The notes under the pieces were generated by a model. That model saw nothing but the letters and a program-made list of their open reading frames with translations, had not been told where the DNA came from and did not search any database. This document shows positions 8,752 through 17,939 of a stretch of 64,000 nt of DNA, one piece after another. Numbering within the stretch: position 1 is the stretch's first letter; every line of letters begins with the position of its first letter. Source of the DNA: Pelomicrobium methylotrophicum. Its GTDB lineage: Bacteria > Pseudomonadota > Gammaproteobacteria > Burkholderiales > UBA6910. The stretch is taken from NCBI RefSeq assembly GCF_008014345.1, contig NZ_VPFL01000002.1, positions 166,929-230,928 on the forward strand, written 5' to 3'. A program made the position numbers and the translations under genes.

Positions 8752-10857
8752 ATGGACGTCGCGAAGGGCGTTCTGTCCGAGCAGTACCTGAACCGGGAGC
8801 TGCAGCTCCTGGAGTTCAACTGGCGCGTGCTGGCCCAGGCCGAGGACCCGGACACGCCGCTGCTCGAGCGCCTGCGCTTTCTGTGCATCGTCTCCTCCAA
8901 TCTGGACGAGTTCTTTGAGATCCGGGTCGCCGGCCTTAAGGAGCGCATCAACATGGGCGACCCGGGCATCGGCCCCGACGGGATGTCGGCGCGCCAGGTG
9001 TTCAAGCAGGTGGCCGAGCGTGCGCACCAGCTGGTGGAGGAGCAGTACCGGCTCCTCAATGAAGAAGTGCTCCCGCAGCTCGCCGAGCAGGGCATCCGTT
9101 TCCTGCGCCGCTCCACTTGGAACGACGTGCAGCGGGAATGGATCCGCGCGTATTTCTTCCGCGAGCTGATGCCGGTGCTCACGCCGATCGGGCTCGACCC
9201 GGCCCATCCGTTTCCCCGGGTGCTCAACAAGAGCCTCAACTTCGCCGTGGAGCTGGAAGGCCGGGACGCCTTCGGCCGCACCTCGGGCACCGCCATCGTC
9301 CAGGCGCCCCGGGTGCTGCCGCGAGTGATCCAGTTGCCGCCCGACATTGCCGGCTGCGAGTACGGCTTCGTGTTCCTGTCCTCGATTCTGCACGCCCACG
9401 TGGGGGAGCTGTTCGCCGGCATGAACGTGCTCGGCTGTTATCAGTTCCGCGTGACCCGCAACTCGGACCTGTTCGTGGACGAGGAGGAGATCAAGGACCT
9501 GCGCGCCGCCCTGCAGGGGGAGCTCGCCCATCGCCATTTCGGCAATGCCGTCCGCCTGGAGGTCGCCGACAACTGCTCGAAGGCGATGAGCGATTTCCTG
9601 CTGGAGCAGTTCCGCCTGACCCCGGATGACCTCTACCAGGTCAACGGCCCGGTGAACCTGGTGAGGCTGATGACCATTCCGGACCGGGTGGACCGTCCGG
9701 ACCTCAAGTACAAGCCGTTCCTGCCGGGGCTGCCGCCTGAGCTTTCCAGGAAGCCGGCCGACATGTTCGAGATCATCCGCCGCGGCGACGTGCTGCTGCA
9801 CCATCCTTTCCAGTCCTTCCAGCCGGTGGTGGACTTCATCGAGCAGGCGGCCGATGACCCCAACGTGGTGGCCATCAAACAGACTGTCTACCGTACCGGC
9901 ACCGATTCGGTGCTGATGGAGGCCCTGGTCAACGCGGCGAAGCGCGGCAAAGAGGTGACAGTGGTGGTGGAGCTCCTCGCCCGCTTCGATGAGGAAGCCA
10001 ATATGCGCTGGGCGCAACGCCTGGAGGAAGTGGGCGCCCACGTGGTGTACGGCGTGGTGAACCACAAGACCCACGCCAAGATGGCAATGGTGGTGCGCCG
10101 GGAGGAGGGCGGCTTGAAGCGCTACGTGCACCTGGGCACCGGCAACTACCACGCGCGCACCGCGCGCCTCTACACCGATTTCGGCCTTTTTACCTGCCAT
10201 GAGGAGATCGGGGCCGACGTAAACGACCTGTTCATGCAACTGACCGGCCTGGGCCGCGCCGGGAAGCTCAAGCACCTGTGGCAATCCCCCTTTACGCTGC
10301 ACAGCCGGGTGCTCGCTGCGATTGAGCGGGAGATCGAGCACGCCCGGGCGGGAAAGCGCGCGCGCATCATCGCCAAGATGAACGCGCTGCTCGAGCCGGG
10401 CGTGATTCAGGCGTTGTACGAAGCCTCCAGCGCTGGCGTCCAGATCGATCTGATCGTGCGCGGCGTGTGCGCGCTACGGCCCGGGATCAAGGGGCTGTCG
10501 GAGAACATCCGCGTGCGCTCCATTATCGGGCGTTTCCTGGAGCACCACCGCATCTTCTATTTTTACAACGATGGTCAGAGGGACGTGTATTTATCGAGCG
10601 CCGACTGGATGGACCGCAATTTCTTCCGCCGCATCGAGATCTGCTTTCCGGTCCTTGACCCCCGGCTCAAGCGGCGCGTGGTGAACGAGGGGCTGCAGCC
10701 CTACCTCAAGGACAACGTGCAGGCGTGGGAGATGACCTCCGACGGGGCGTACGTGCGTCGGCGCCGGCGCCGGGCCGGCTACTGCGCGCAGGCGGCGCTG
10801 CTCGCCGAGCTGGCGGTCACCTCGCCCGAATCCCGGGCGCGGGCGGCAAGGCTTTAA
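8752..10857 (+). CDS. ppk1: Polyphosphate kinase 1
   Basis: 701 residues from the ATG at 8752 (MDVAKGVLSEQYLNRELQLL). The frame is open further upstream to 8515 but overlaps yggX. PPK1 polymerises the gamma-phosphate of ATP into polyphosphate at the membrane. The N-terminal SNLDEFFEIR segment and the phospholipase-D-like catalytic halves are present: THAKMAMV holds the His expected to be autophosphorylated (H441), and LGTGNYH lies shortly after. It heads a polyphosphate block with the CYTH-CHAD protein, sixA and the convergent ppx and phoU, so polyphosphate storage is well supported. Confidence 0.97.
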   Translation: MDVAKGVLSEQYLNRELQLLEFNWRVLAQAEDPDTPLLERLRFLCIVSSNLDEFFEIRVAGLKERINMGDPGIGPDGMSARQVFKQVAERAHQLVEEQYRLLNEEVLPQLAEQGIRFLRRSTWNDVQREWIRAYFFRELMPVLTPIGLDPAHPFPRVLNKSLNFAVELEGRDAFGRTSGTAIVQAPRVLPRVIQLPPDIAGCEYGFVFLSSILHAHVGELFAGMNVLGCYQFRVTRNSDLFVDEEEIKDLRAALQGELAHRHFGNAVRLEVADNCSKAMSDFLLEQFRLTPDDLYQVNGPVNLVRLMTIPDRVDRPDLKYKPFLPGLPPELSRKPADMFEIIRRGDVLLHHPFQSFQPVVDFIEQAADDPNVVAIKQTVYRTGTDSVLMEALVNAAKRGKEVTVVVELLARFDEEANMRWAQRLEEVGAHVVYGVVNHKTHAKMAMVVRREEGGLKRYVHLGTGNYHARTARLYTDFGLFTCHEEIGADVNDLFMQLTGLGRAGKLKHLWQSPFTLHSRVLAAIEREIEHARAGKRARIIAKMNALLEPGVIQALYEASSAGVQIDLIVRGVCALRPGIKGLSENIRVRSIIGRFLEHHRIFYFYNDGQRDVYLSSADWMDRNFFRRIEICFPVLDPRLKRRVVNEGLQPYLKDNVQAWEMTSDGAYVRRRRRRAGYCAQAALLAELAVTSPESRARAARL

Positions 10858-11084
10858 AGGAGCCTCTGGACAAGTATTCTCTGCCAGCCTTCCGCGCTCG
10901 CAACGCGGCTGCGCGCGGAACGTGGTTCAGAGGTTCCTAAACCGCAGGCAGAGACACGGAGCAAGGTCTTGGTTGAGCGCAAGGCGCACATCGGAAGTCG
11001 CGCTTTCTTGGCGTTTCAGGCCTTGGGCGCTTTTTTCTCCGTGCTTCTGCGATCCCAATCCTTCCGCAACGTGGGCGGGTGGCG

Positions 11085-12662
11085 ATGAAAGGCGCTAGCG
11101 CGGCGAAGGCGTCCCGACGCATGGAGATCGAGCTCAAGTGCCGCCTGCCGCCGAGCGCGGTGGCGCCGCTGCTGCGCCATCCCGCGCTTGCTGCAGTGGC
11201 CCGCGGTCGCCCCCGCGGGCAGCGTCTCTATAGCGTCTATTACGATACGCCGGATCTCGCGCTGTCACGGCACAAGCTCGCGCTGCGCGTGCGGCGGGAG
11301 GGGCGGCGAGGCTGGACCCAAACGGTGAAGGCCGAGGGACGCGTCGCGGGCGGGCTGCACCAGCGCAGCGAATGGGAAGCGCCGGTCGCCGGGGAGCTGC
11401 CCGACCCGACGAAGGTCGACGCGCCGCAGGTCAAGGAACTGCTTCAGGCGCCCCAAGTGCGCCGTCGCCTGACGCCCGTGTTCGTTACCGACTTCCGGCG
11501 GCAGCGCGTCGACCTCGAGTTCCCGGACGGCACCCGCGCTGAGCTGGCGGTGGACCGCGGCACGATCCGCGCCCACGGCCGCACGGAGGCCGTGACGGAG
11601 CTGGAAGTGGAGCTGATCGAGGGCAGTGCGCGCACGCTTTTCGCGTTCGCCCTGGAACTTGCGCGCGCACTGCCCATCGAGGTGGAGGTGTTCAGCAAGG
11701 CCGAGCGCGGCTATCGACTGGCAGCCGGCGAAGGGCCGCCGGTGGTGAAAGCCCGGCATCCGAGCCTGGAGCCTGCGATGAGCGTGGAGGAAGCCTTTTG
11801 CCACATCGTCGCCGGATGCGTGGCGCAGCTCCAGGGCAACGTGGAGGGAATGCGCCGCGGGGAAGACGTGGAGCACCTGCACCAGATGCGGGTGGCGCTG
11901 CGCCGGGCCCGGTCGGCGCTTGCCACCTTTTCCAAGGCGCTCCCGAAACCCCTCACGGCGCCAGTGCGCCAGGCGCTCAAGTGGCTGACGGGCGAGCTCG
12001 CGCCGGCGCGGGACTGGGACGTCTTTGTGACCGAGACTCTGCCGCCGATCCTGGCGGCGTTTCCGGACCACGCCGGCCTGACGGCGCTGCGGGACGCGGC
12101 GCAGCGCCTGCGTGGCGAGGCCCGTATCCGGGCGCAGGAGGCCACGCTCGGGCAGCGCTATCGTGGCCTGGTGCTGGGCGTGGGCGCGTGGCTCGAGGCG
12201 CGCTCTTGGCGCGAGGGGCTGGACGGGTCGAGCCGGCGGCGCATGGCGGCTCCGGTGGTGCCGTTCGCCCAGGCGGTGCTCGCGCGGCGGCACCGGCAGC
12301 TCCTCCAGCGAGGCAGGCACCATGTTCGTCTGGGCGCCGCCGAGCTCCACCGACTGCGCATCCTCGGCAAGAAGCTGCGCTACGCCTGCGAATTTTTCGC
12401 CAGCCTGTTTCCAGCCCGGGCGACCCGGCCGTACCTCGCGGCGCTGCAAGCGCTGCAGGACGTCCTGGGTGCGATCAACGACGCGGCCACGACCGAGCGG
12501 CTGATGAACGAAATCGCCGCCCGCGTGCCGGACGCCCTGGTGGCGGAGGGCATCGGCGTGGTGAGCGACTGGAGCGCCCGGCTTGCGGCCCAGCGCCGCA
12601 CCGAGCTGGACGATGCTTGGAAGCGCTTTGCCAAGCGCGAGCCGTTCTGGGACGGGCGCTGA
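11085..12662 (+). CDS. CYTH and CHAD domain protein (triphosphatase/polyphosphate-associated)
   Basis: About 525 residues from ATG 11085; a GTG at 11079 and an ATG at 11121 (MEIELKCRLPP) are alternatives, and the last begins right at the domain. The N-terminal CYTH domain shows the ExExK signature (EIELK) and basic tunnel residues such as RRQRVDLEFPDG; it usually hydrolyses inorganic triphosphate. The C-terminal CHAD domain (about residues 235-525) is helical and His/Arg-rich (HLHQMRVALRRARSALATF and HRLRILGKKLRYACEFF). CHAD proteins bind polyphosphate and localise to polyphosphate granules, which fits ppk1 just upstream and sixA 24 bp downstream. Confidence 0.9.
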   Translation: MKGASAAKASRRMEIELKCRLPPSAVAPLLRHPALAAVARGRPRGQRLYSVYYDTPDLALSRHKLALRVRREGRRGWTQTVKAEGRVAGGLHQRSEWEAPVAGELPDPTKVDAPQVKELLQAPQVRRRLTPVFVTDFRRQRVDLEFPDGTRAELAVDRGTIRAHGRTEAVTELEVELIEGSARTLFAFALELARALPIEVEVFSKAERGYRLAAGEGPPVVKARHPSLEPAMSVEEAFCHIVAGCVAQLQGNVEGMRRGEDVEHLHQMRVALRRARSALATFSKALPKPLTAPVRQALKWLTGELAPARDWDVFVTETLPPILAAFPDHAGLTALRDAAQRLRGEARIRAQEATLGQRYRGLVLGVGAWLEARSWREGLDGSSRRRMAAPVVPFAQAVLARRHRQLLQRGRHHVRLGAAELHRLRILGKKLRYACEFFASLFPARATRPYLAALQALQDVLGAINDAATTERLMNEIAARVPDALVAEGIGVVSDWSARLAAQRRTELDDAWKRFAKREPFWDGR

Positions 12663-12686
12663 CTTTTTGCAGAAGGAGCGATCCGA

Positions 12687-13145
12687 ATGGAGCTGATCCT
12701 GTGGCGCCATGCGGAGGCCGAGGAGGGCGCACCCGACCTCGGCCGACCCCTGACCCCCAAGGGGGTGAAGCAGGCGAAGCGGATGGCCGCCTGGCTGCGG
12801 GCCCGGCTGCCCGAGGGGGCACGGGTGATGGCGAGCCCCGCCACCCGCGCCCAGCAGACCGCGGCGGCGTTGACCGAGCGCTTCGAGACGGTGCCCGCCC
12901 TCGCGCCTGGCGCCTCGCCCCAGGCGGTGTTGACTGCCGCGGGTTGGCCGGACGGTGGCGGGCTGGTCGTGGTGGTGGGCCATCAGCCCACCCTGGGCCA
13001 GGTGGCGGCATGGCTGCTGACCGGCCAGGATGCGCAGTGGAGTATCAAGAAGGGCGCCCTCTGGTGGTTGCGTCTGCGCCGCCGCAACGGGGGCGCCGAA
13101 GTCCAGGTGCGGGCGGTGATCGGGCCGGATTGGGTGGACGACTGA
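12687..13145 (+). CDS. sixA: Phosphohistidine phosphatase SixA
   Basis: 152 residues, histidine-phosphatase fold. The catalytic RH motif is at residues 7-8 (LILWRHAEAEEG), followed by RPLTPKGVKQAKRMAAWL, SPATRAQQTA and the second catalytic His in VVGHQPTLG. SixA removes phosphate from phosphohistidine, for example on ArcB-type histidine phosphotransfer domains or PTS-Ntr proteins. It follows the CYTH-CHAD gene by 24 bp and has a clear AGAAGGAG ribosome site. In polyphosphate operons its partner is unknown. It converges with ppx. Confidence 0.93.
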   Translation: MELILWRHAEAEEGAPDLGRPLTPKGVKQAKRMAAWLRARLPEGARVMASPATRAQQTAAALTERFETVPALAPGASPQAVLTAAGWPDGGGLVVVVGHQPTLGQVAAWLLTGQDAQWSIKKGALWWLRLRRRNGGAEVQVRAVIGPDWVDD

Positions 13146-13242
13146 GACGGGGCCGTTGCGGCACGGCGCGGACCGCGCCGGGCGACAAGGGGCGGCACCC
13201 GGCCTTGGGCCGAGCCCGACCGAACGAAACGCGGGGCGGGGG

Positions 13243-14751
13243 TCAGGAGGCGGCGTGCAGGATCGCCTCTTCTTGCCACTGCACTTCGAAGTTGAGGCCG
13301 AGCTGCCTCCACTGCTGAGACTCGTCTTCCAAGGCATGGGCGGTCAGCGGGTTCTGGGCCAACCAGTTCCCGGAGAGGGCGACTTGGAAGCCCCCCTTCA
13401 CCCGGCGCACGTGTATGGGAGGCAGTTCCAACGGCCGCCGGCTGCGGTGCACCAGGGCGGCAAGCCGCAGCGCCAGCGTCTCGGCCAGGTCCACTTCGCT
13501 GGCGAGAAGCGCTTGCATCTTCTTGAGGGACCCGCGATGGCCCAACACCAGACAGGACAGCCGCTCCTGCTCCCGCTTGGAGAAGCCCGGCATGTCGGCG
13601 TATCGCAGGATATAGGCGGAGTGCTTGTGGTAGCCGCTGTGGGCCACCGAAATCCCCACCTCGTGGAGCTTCGCCGCCCATTCGACGAGCTTGATCTCCG
13701 CCTCCCGATCGCAGGCGGCTCCTGCCAGGAGCTCCGAGGCCAGCGCCACCGCCAGCTTCGCCACGCGCCGTGCCTGGGACGCGTCTACATGGTAGCGCTG
13801 CATGAACTGGTTGACCGTCACGTCGCGCATGTCCTGATGGTGAAAGCGGCCCAGCAGGTCGTAGAGCACGCCTTCGCGCAGCGCGCCGGTCGCCGGCCTC
13901 AGGCGCTCGATGCCCAACTCTGACACGGCGGCGCTCAGGATGGCGAAGCCGCCCGGCAGCACGGGCGCCCGGTCGGGGCGCAGCGCGGGCAGGTCCAGCT
14001 TCCGCGTGTCTCCGGCCTTGAGGAGCGCACTGCGTAGCCAGTCCAGCCCCTCGGGGGTGATTTCGGCGTTTCCACCGTGGCCCGCCAGCAGGTCGCCGAT
14101 GGCGCGGATGGTGCCCGATGATCCGTAGGCCGTCTGCCAGTGCCCCGCGCAAAACTCGCCGGCGATGCTCATGAGCTCGGTGCGAGCGGCGAGCTCCGCT
14201 TCCTTGAGCGCGCCTTTGGTGATTTTGCCGTCGGGGAAGAAGCGCAGGCTCCAAGAGACGCAGCCCATGTAGAGGCTTTCGAGTTTGAGCGCTTGTCGGC
14301 GCCGGCCGATGATGAACTCGGTGGAGCCGCCGCCGATGTCGATGACCAGGCGCTTGTCTTCGGAGGCGGGCAGCGCGTGGGCGACACCCAGGTAGATCAG
14401 GCGCGCCTCTTCGCGTCCCGCCACCACCTCGATGGGGAAGCCCAGCGCCTGCTCGGCGGCCTTGAGAAACTGGCTGGCGTTCTTGGCCACCCGCAGCGTG
14501 TTGGTGCCTACCGCCCGCACGGCGTGGGGCGGCAGCCCTCGCAGGCGCTCGCCGAAGCGGCGCAGGCAGGCAAGGGCCCGTGCCTGGGTTTCCTCGTCGA
14601 GGCGCTTGTCGTGGGTGAGACCCGCCGCGAGCCGCACCGGCTCGCGCAGCGAATCGAGGGGATAGAGCTGGTCGCCCACCACGCGGGCGACCTGCAGCCG
14701 GAAGCTGTTGGAGCCCAGGTCGACGGCGGCCAGGGTGGAGTATTCTCCCAT
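13243..14751 (-). CDS. ppx: Exopolyphosphatase (Ppx/GppA family)
   Basis: 502 residues. The sugar-kinase/actin-fold phosphate motifs are visible: AAVDLGSNSFRLQVARV at the N-terminus and LVIDIGGGSTEFIIG around residue 139. A C-terminal HD-like domain follows (KLHEVGISVAHSGYHKHSAYIL). The enzyme removes terminal phosphates from polyphosphate, or pppGpp in GppA types. It is convergent with sixA and 26 bp downstream of phoU on the same strand, next to the synthetic enzyme ppk1, which favours exopolyphosphatase over GppA. Confidence 0.95.
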   Translation of the reverse strand: MGEYSTLAAVDLGSNSFRLQVARVVGDQLYPLDSLREPVRLAAGLTHDKRLDEETQARALACLRRFGERLRGLPPHAVRAVGTNTLRVAKNASQFLKAAEQALGFPIEVVAGREEARLIYLGVAHALPASEDKRLVIDIGGGSTEFIIGRRRQALKLESLYMGCVSWSLRFFPDGKITKGALKEAELAARTELMSIAGEFCAGHWQTAYGSSGTIRAIGDLLAGHGGNAEITPEGLDWLRSALLKAGDTRKLDLPALRPDRAPVLPGGFAILSAAVSELGIERLRPATGALREGVLYDLLGRFHHQDMRDVTVNQFMQRYHVDASQARRVAKLAVALASELLAGAACDREAEIKLVEWAAKLHEVGISVAHSGYHKHSAYILRYADMPGFSKREQERLSCLVLGHRGSLKKMQALLASEVDLAETLALRLAALVHRSRRPLELPPIHVRRVKGGFQVALSGNWLAQNPLTAHALEDESQQWRQLGLNFEVQWQEEAILHAAS

Positions 14752-14777
14752 TCGGGGATTGTCCGGGACCAGGGACG

Positions 14778-15497
14778 TTACTGATTCATCGTCTCGCGTT
14801 CGATTTCCTCAATGGCCACATGGCGCACGTCTTTGCCCTTTACCAGGTATACCACGTATTCCGCCATGTTCTTGGCATGGTCGCCGATGCGCTCGATGGC
14901 CTTGGCAATGAACAGGATCTCCAAGGAGATGGAAATCGTGCGCGGATCCTCCATCATGAAGGTGATGAGCTGGCGCAGAATGGCGCGGAATTCCTCGTCG
15001 ACCTGGGCATCGCGCTTGATCACGTCCATGGCGGTGGCGACATCAAGCCGCGCGAACGCGTCCAGGGCCTCCCGCAGCATGCCGATGGCGATGTCGGCCA
15101 CGTGCCGGATCTCGCTGAAGCGCGGCATGTGGAGCCGGTCGGTCTCATAGATGAGCTTGGCCATACGCGCGATCTTTTCGGCCTCGTCGCCGCTGCGCTC
15201 CAGGTCGGTAATGGTCTTCACCACTGCCATGATCATGCGCAGATCGATGGCGGCAGGCTGCCGGCGGGCGATGATCTGGGAGCAGTCCTCGTCGATGGCC
15301 ACTTCCAGCGCGTTCACCCGATGGTCATCGGCGACGACCTGCTCCATGAGCTCCTTGTTCCCGGTGACAAGGGCTTCGACGGCGCGCTGGATCTGGCTTT
15401 CCACCAGACCTCCCATCTGCAGCACCTGGGTGCGGATCGCTTCCAGCTCGGCGTCAAACTGCTTGTACGTGTGTTCCGACGTGCCTATCTTGGTCAT
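14778..15497 (-). CDS. phoU: Phosphate signalling protein PhoU
   Basis: 239 residues, two PhoU helical repeats with the metal-binding consensus (ELMEQVVADDHRVNALEVAI in the first; MAKLIYETDRLHMPRFSEIR in the middle). PhoU restrains PhoR/PhoB signalling and modulates phosphate import; its loss typically raises polyphosphate. It sits 26 bp upstream of ppx in the same orientation, separate from any pst genes, which are not in this window. Confidence 0.95.
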   Translation of the reverse strand: MTKIGTSEHTYKQFDAELEAIRTQVLQMGGLVESQIQRAVEALVTGNKELMEQVVADDHRVNALEVAIDEDCSQIIARRQPAAIDLRMIMAVVKTITDLERSGDEAEKIARMAKLIYETDRLHMPRFSEIRHVADIAIGMLREALDAFARLDVATAMDVIKRDAQVDEEFRAILRQLITFMMEDPRTISISLEILFIAKAIERIGDHAKNMAEYVVYLVKGKDVRHVAIEEIERETMNQ

Positions 15498-15553
15498 GGT
15501 GAAACCCCGGCCAGATCAGAAGGTTAGCCCCCCAATGTGACAGCCGTATTGCA

Positions 15554-16234
15554 TCACGCCGCCCCCATGTGTTGTACGCCCTGCTCGGTCGCAAGCAGCA
15601 GCAGGTCCGCCGGACGGCGGGCGAAGATGCCGTTCGTGACCACGCCGGGGATCTGGTTGAGTTCGGACTCGAGGGCCGGCGGATCGAGGATGGTGAGCCC
15701 ACGCACGTCCAAGATCACGTTGCCGTTGTCGGTGACGAAACCCTGGCGCAACTGCGGGATGCCGCCCAGTCTGGCGAGCTGGCGGGCCACGAAGCTGCGC
15801 GCCATGGGGATCACCTCGAGCGGCAAGGGAAACTTGCCCAGCACGTCCACCAGCTTCGACTTGTCGGCGATGCAGACGAACTTCTTGGCCACCGCCGCCA
15901 CGATCTTCTCCCGGGTGAGCGCGCCGCCGCCACCCTTGATCATGGTGAGATGGCGCGTCACCTCGTCGGCTCCATCCACGTAAAGCGGGAGCTCGTCGAC
16001 GCTGTTCAAGTCCACCACCCGAAGGCCCGCCTCCTTGAGCCGCTGTTCGGTGGCGACGGAGCTTGCCACCGCCCCCTCGAGCCGGTGCTTCAACCGCTTC
16101 AGCTCGTCAATGAAGAAGTTGACCGTGGAGCCGGTGCCCACGCCGATGATGGCGCCGTCGGGAACGAGTTTCGCCGCCTCCTGGGCGGCGGCGCGCTTGA
16201 GAGCGTCCTGCTGCATGAGCTTGTCCTGCGTCAT
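15554..16234 (-). CDS. rpiA: Ribose-5-phosphate isomerase A
   Basis: 226 residues from the ATG at 16234 ([20 protein letters not shown]). The frame extends to 16351, but that would overlap the divergent ilvA start and code an unlikely Arg-rich tail; ATGs at 16243 and 16216 are alternatives. It interconverts ribose-5-P and ribulose-5-P in the pentose phosphate pathway. Conserved segments: [39 protein letters not shown] and [16 protein letters not shown]. It is divergent from ilvA, with a shared promoter region of about 115 bp. Confidence 0.95.
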   Translation of the reverse strand: MTQDKLMQQDALKRAAAQEAAKLVPDGAIIGVGTGSTVNFFIDELKRLKHRLEGAVASSVATEQRLKEAGLRVVDLNSVDELPLYVDGADEVTRHLTMIKGGGGALTREKIVAAVAKKFVCIADKSKLVDVLGKFPLPLEVIPMARSFVARQLARLGGIPQLRQGFVTDNGNVILDVRGLTILDPPALESELNQIPGVVTNGIFARRPADLLLLATEQGVQHMGAA

Positions 16235-16349
16235 TGGCTGCATGTTCACGGTAGAATAGCCGCAACCGATTGCGATTGCAAAAGCGCTCGAACGGCGCGA
16301 AAGCCTCCACACCCTGGCCCAGGGGCGCCGGGCGGTTTGGTGTACCGGC

Positions 16350-17861
16350 ATGAACGACGACTATCTCGAACGCATCCTGACAGCCCAGGTCTACGACGTG
16401 GCCAAGGAGTCTCCGCTGGAGCGGGCCAGCCTTTTGTCCGAACGGTTGGATAACCACTTCCTGCTCAAGCGGGAAGACATGCAGGAGATCTTCTCGTTCA
16501 AACTGCGGGGCGCTTACAACAAGATGGTCAAGCTGTCGCCGCGACAGCTCTCGCAGGGCGTGATCGCCTCCTCGGCCGGCAACCATGCCCAGGGCGTGGC
16601 GCTCGCCGCGCAAAAGCTCGGCTGCAAGGCGGTGATTGTCATGCCTGTCACCACGCCGCCGATCAAGGTGATGGCGGTCAAGGGCCGCGGCGCCGAGGTG
16701 GTGCTCTACGGGGACTCCTACGACGAAGCCTACGCCCACGCCCGGGGGCTGGAGAAGGAGCGCGGCTACACCTTCGTCCACCCCTACGACGACCCCGACG
16801 TGATCGCCGGCCAGGGCACCATCGGCATGGAGATCCTGTGGCAGCACCCGAAGCCCATCCATGCCATCTTCGTGCCGGTGGGCGGCGGCGGGCTCATCGC
16901 CGGCATTGCCACCTACGTGAAGCGGCTGCGGCCCGACATCCGCGTGTTCGGCGTTGAGCCGGTGGACGCCGACGCCATGCACCGCTCCCTCAAGGCCGGT
17001 CGCCGCGTGCGCCTCGAGCAGGTGGGGCTGTTCGCGGACGGCGTGGCGGTGAAGGAAGTGGGCGAGGAGACCTTCCGCCTGTGCCGGCAGAACGTCGATG
17101 GCGTCATCCTGGTGGACACCGACGCCATGTGCGCGGCCATCAAGGACGTGTTCGAGGACACGCGCTCCATCCTGGAGCCGGCGGGGGCGCTGGCGGTGGC
17201 CGGCGCCAAAGCCTACGTGGCCCGGGAGAAGATCCGGGGCCAGACGTTGGTGGCCATCGCCAGCGGGGCCAACATGAACTTCGACCGGCTGCGTTTTGTC
17301 GCCGAGCAGGCGGAACTGGGCGAACAGCGGGAGGCGGTGCTTGCCGTCACCATTCCCGAGCGGCCCGGCAGCTTCCGCACGTTCTGCTCGCTGCTCGGCC
17401 CGCGCAATATCACCGAATTCAACTACCGCTACGCCGACCCGAACGAGGCCCACGTATTCGTGGGCGTTTCGGTGCAGAACCGCGACGAGACGCGGGAGCT
17501 CGTGCGGGTGCTGGAGGCCCATGACCTCAAGACGATCGATCTCTCGGACAACGAAATGGCGAAGCTCCACGTCCGCCACCTGGTGGGAGGGCACGCGCCC
17601 GTGGTGGACAACGAGATCCTCTACCGCTTCGAGTTTCCAGAGCGGCCGGGAGCCCTCATGAAGTTCCTGAACAGCATGGGCCGCAACTGGAACATCACTC
17701 TGTTCCACTACCGCAATCACGGCGCCGACTACGGGCGCGTGCTGGTGGGGATGCAGGTGCCGCCCGACGAAAAGGGCGAGTTCCGCGCCTTCCTGGATCA
17801 GCTTGGCTACCGCTACTGGGACGAGAGCGACAACCCGGCGTACCGGCTGTTTCTCGGCTGA
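16350..17861 (+). CDS. ilvA: Threonine ammonia-lyase, biosynthetic (IlvA)
   Basis: 503 residues, full-length biosynthetic type. PLP-lyase domain 1-320, with the Schiff-base Lys in [11 protein letters not shown] (K51), [14 protein letters not shown] and the phosphate-binding [11 protein letters not shown]. Two ACT-like regulatory repeats follow (from [17 protein letters not shown] and from [19 protein letters not shown]), which usually bind isoleucine or valine. It converts threonine to 2-oxobutanoate, the first committed step to isoleucine. Confidence 0.96.
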   Translation: MNDDYLERILTAQVYDVAKESPLERASLLSERLDNHFLLKREDMQEIFSFKLRGAYNKMVKLSPRQLSQGVIASSAGNHAQGVALAAQKLGCKAVIVMPVTTPPIKVMAVKGRGAEVVLYGDSYDEAYAHARGLEKERGYTFVHPYDDPDVIAGQGTIGMEILWQHPKPIHAIFVPVGGGGLIAGIATYVKRLRPDIRVFGVEPVDADAMHRSLKAGRRVRLEQVGLFADGVAVKEVGEETFRLCRQNVDGVILVDTDAMCAAIKDVFEDTRSILEPAGALAVAGAKAYVAREKIRGQTLVAIASGANMNFDRLRFVAEQAELGEQREAVLAVTIPERPGSFRTFCSLLGPRNITEFNYRYADPNEAHVFVGVSVQNRDETRELVRVLEAHDLKTIDLSDNEMAKLHVRHLVGGHAPVVDNEILYRFEFPERPGALMKFLNSMGRNWNITLFHYRNHGADYGRVLVGMQVPPDEKGEFRAFLDQLGYRYWDESDNPAYRLFLG

Positions 17862-17939
17862 ACCGTATCTGCGGCGACGGATGCCCGCGCTCCTTCGGAA
17901 CGGCCTGGCCTTCTTCCCCTCCAACGGACAGACAGGTCC

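Noticed and set aside
10862..10933. Nested inverted repeats after ppk1 (CCTCTG...CAGAGG and TTCCGCGC...GCGCGGAA)
   Set aside because: The hairpin could form but has no T-run and no clear role; left out of the feature list.
13164..13180. CGGCGCGG-A-CCGCGCCG palindrome between sixA and ppx as a terminator
   Set aside because: It has almost no loop and no T-run on either strand, so I do not call it a terminator, though it may mark the end of both transcripts.
16235..16351. N-terminal extension of RpiA
   Set aside because: It would overlap the divergent ilvA start and adds an Arg-rich segment absent from the family.
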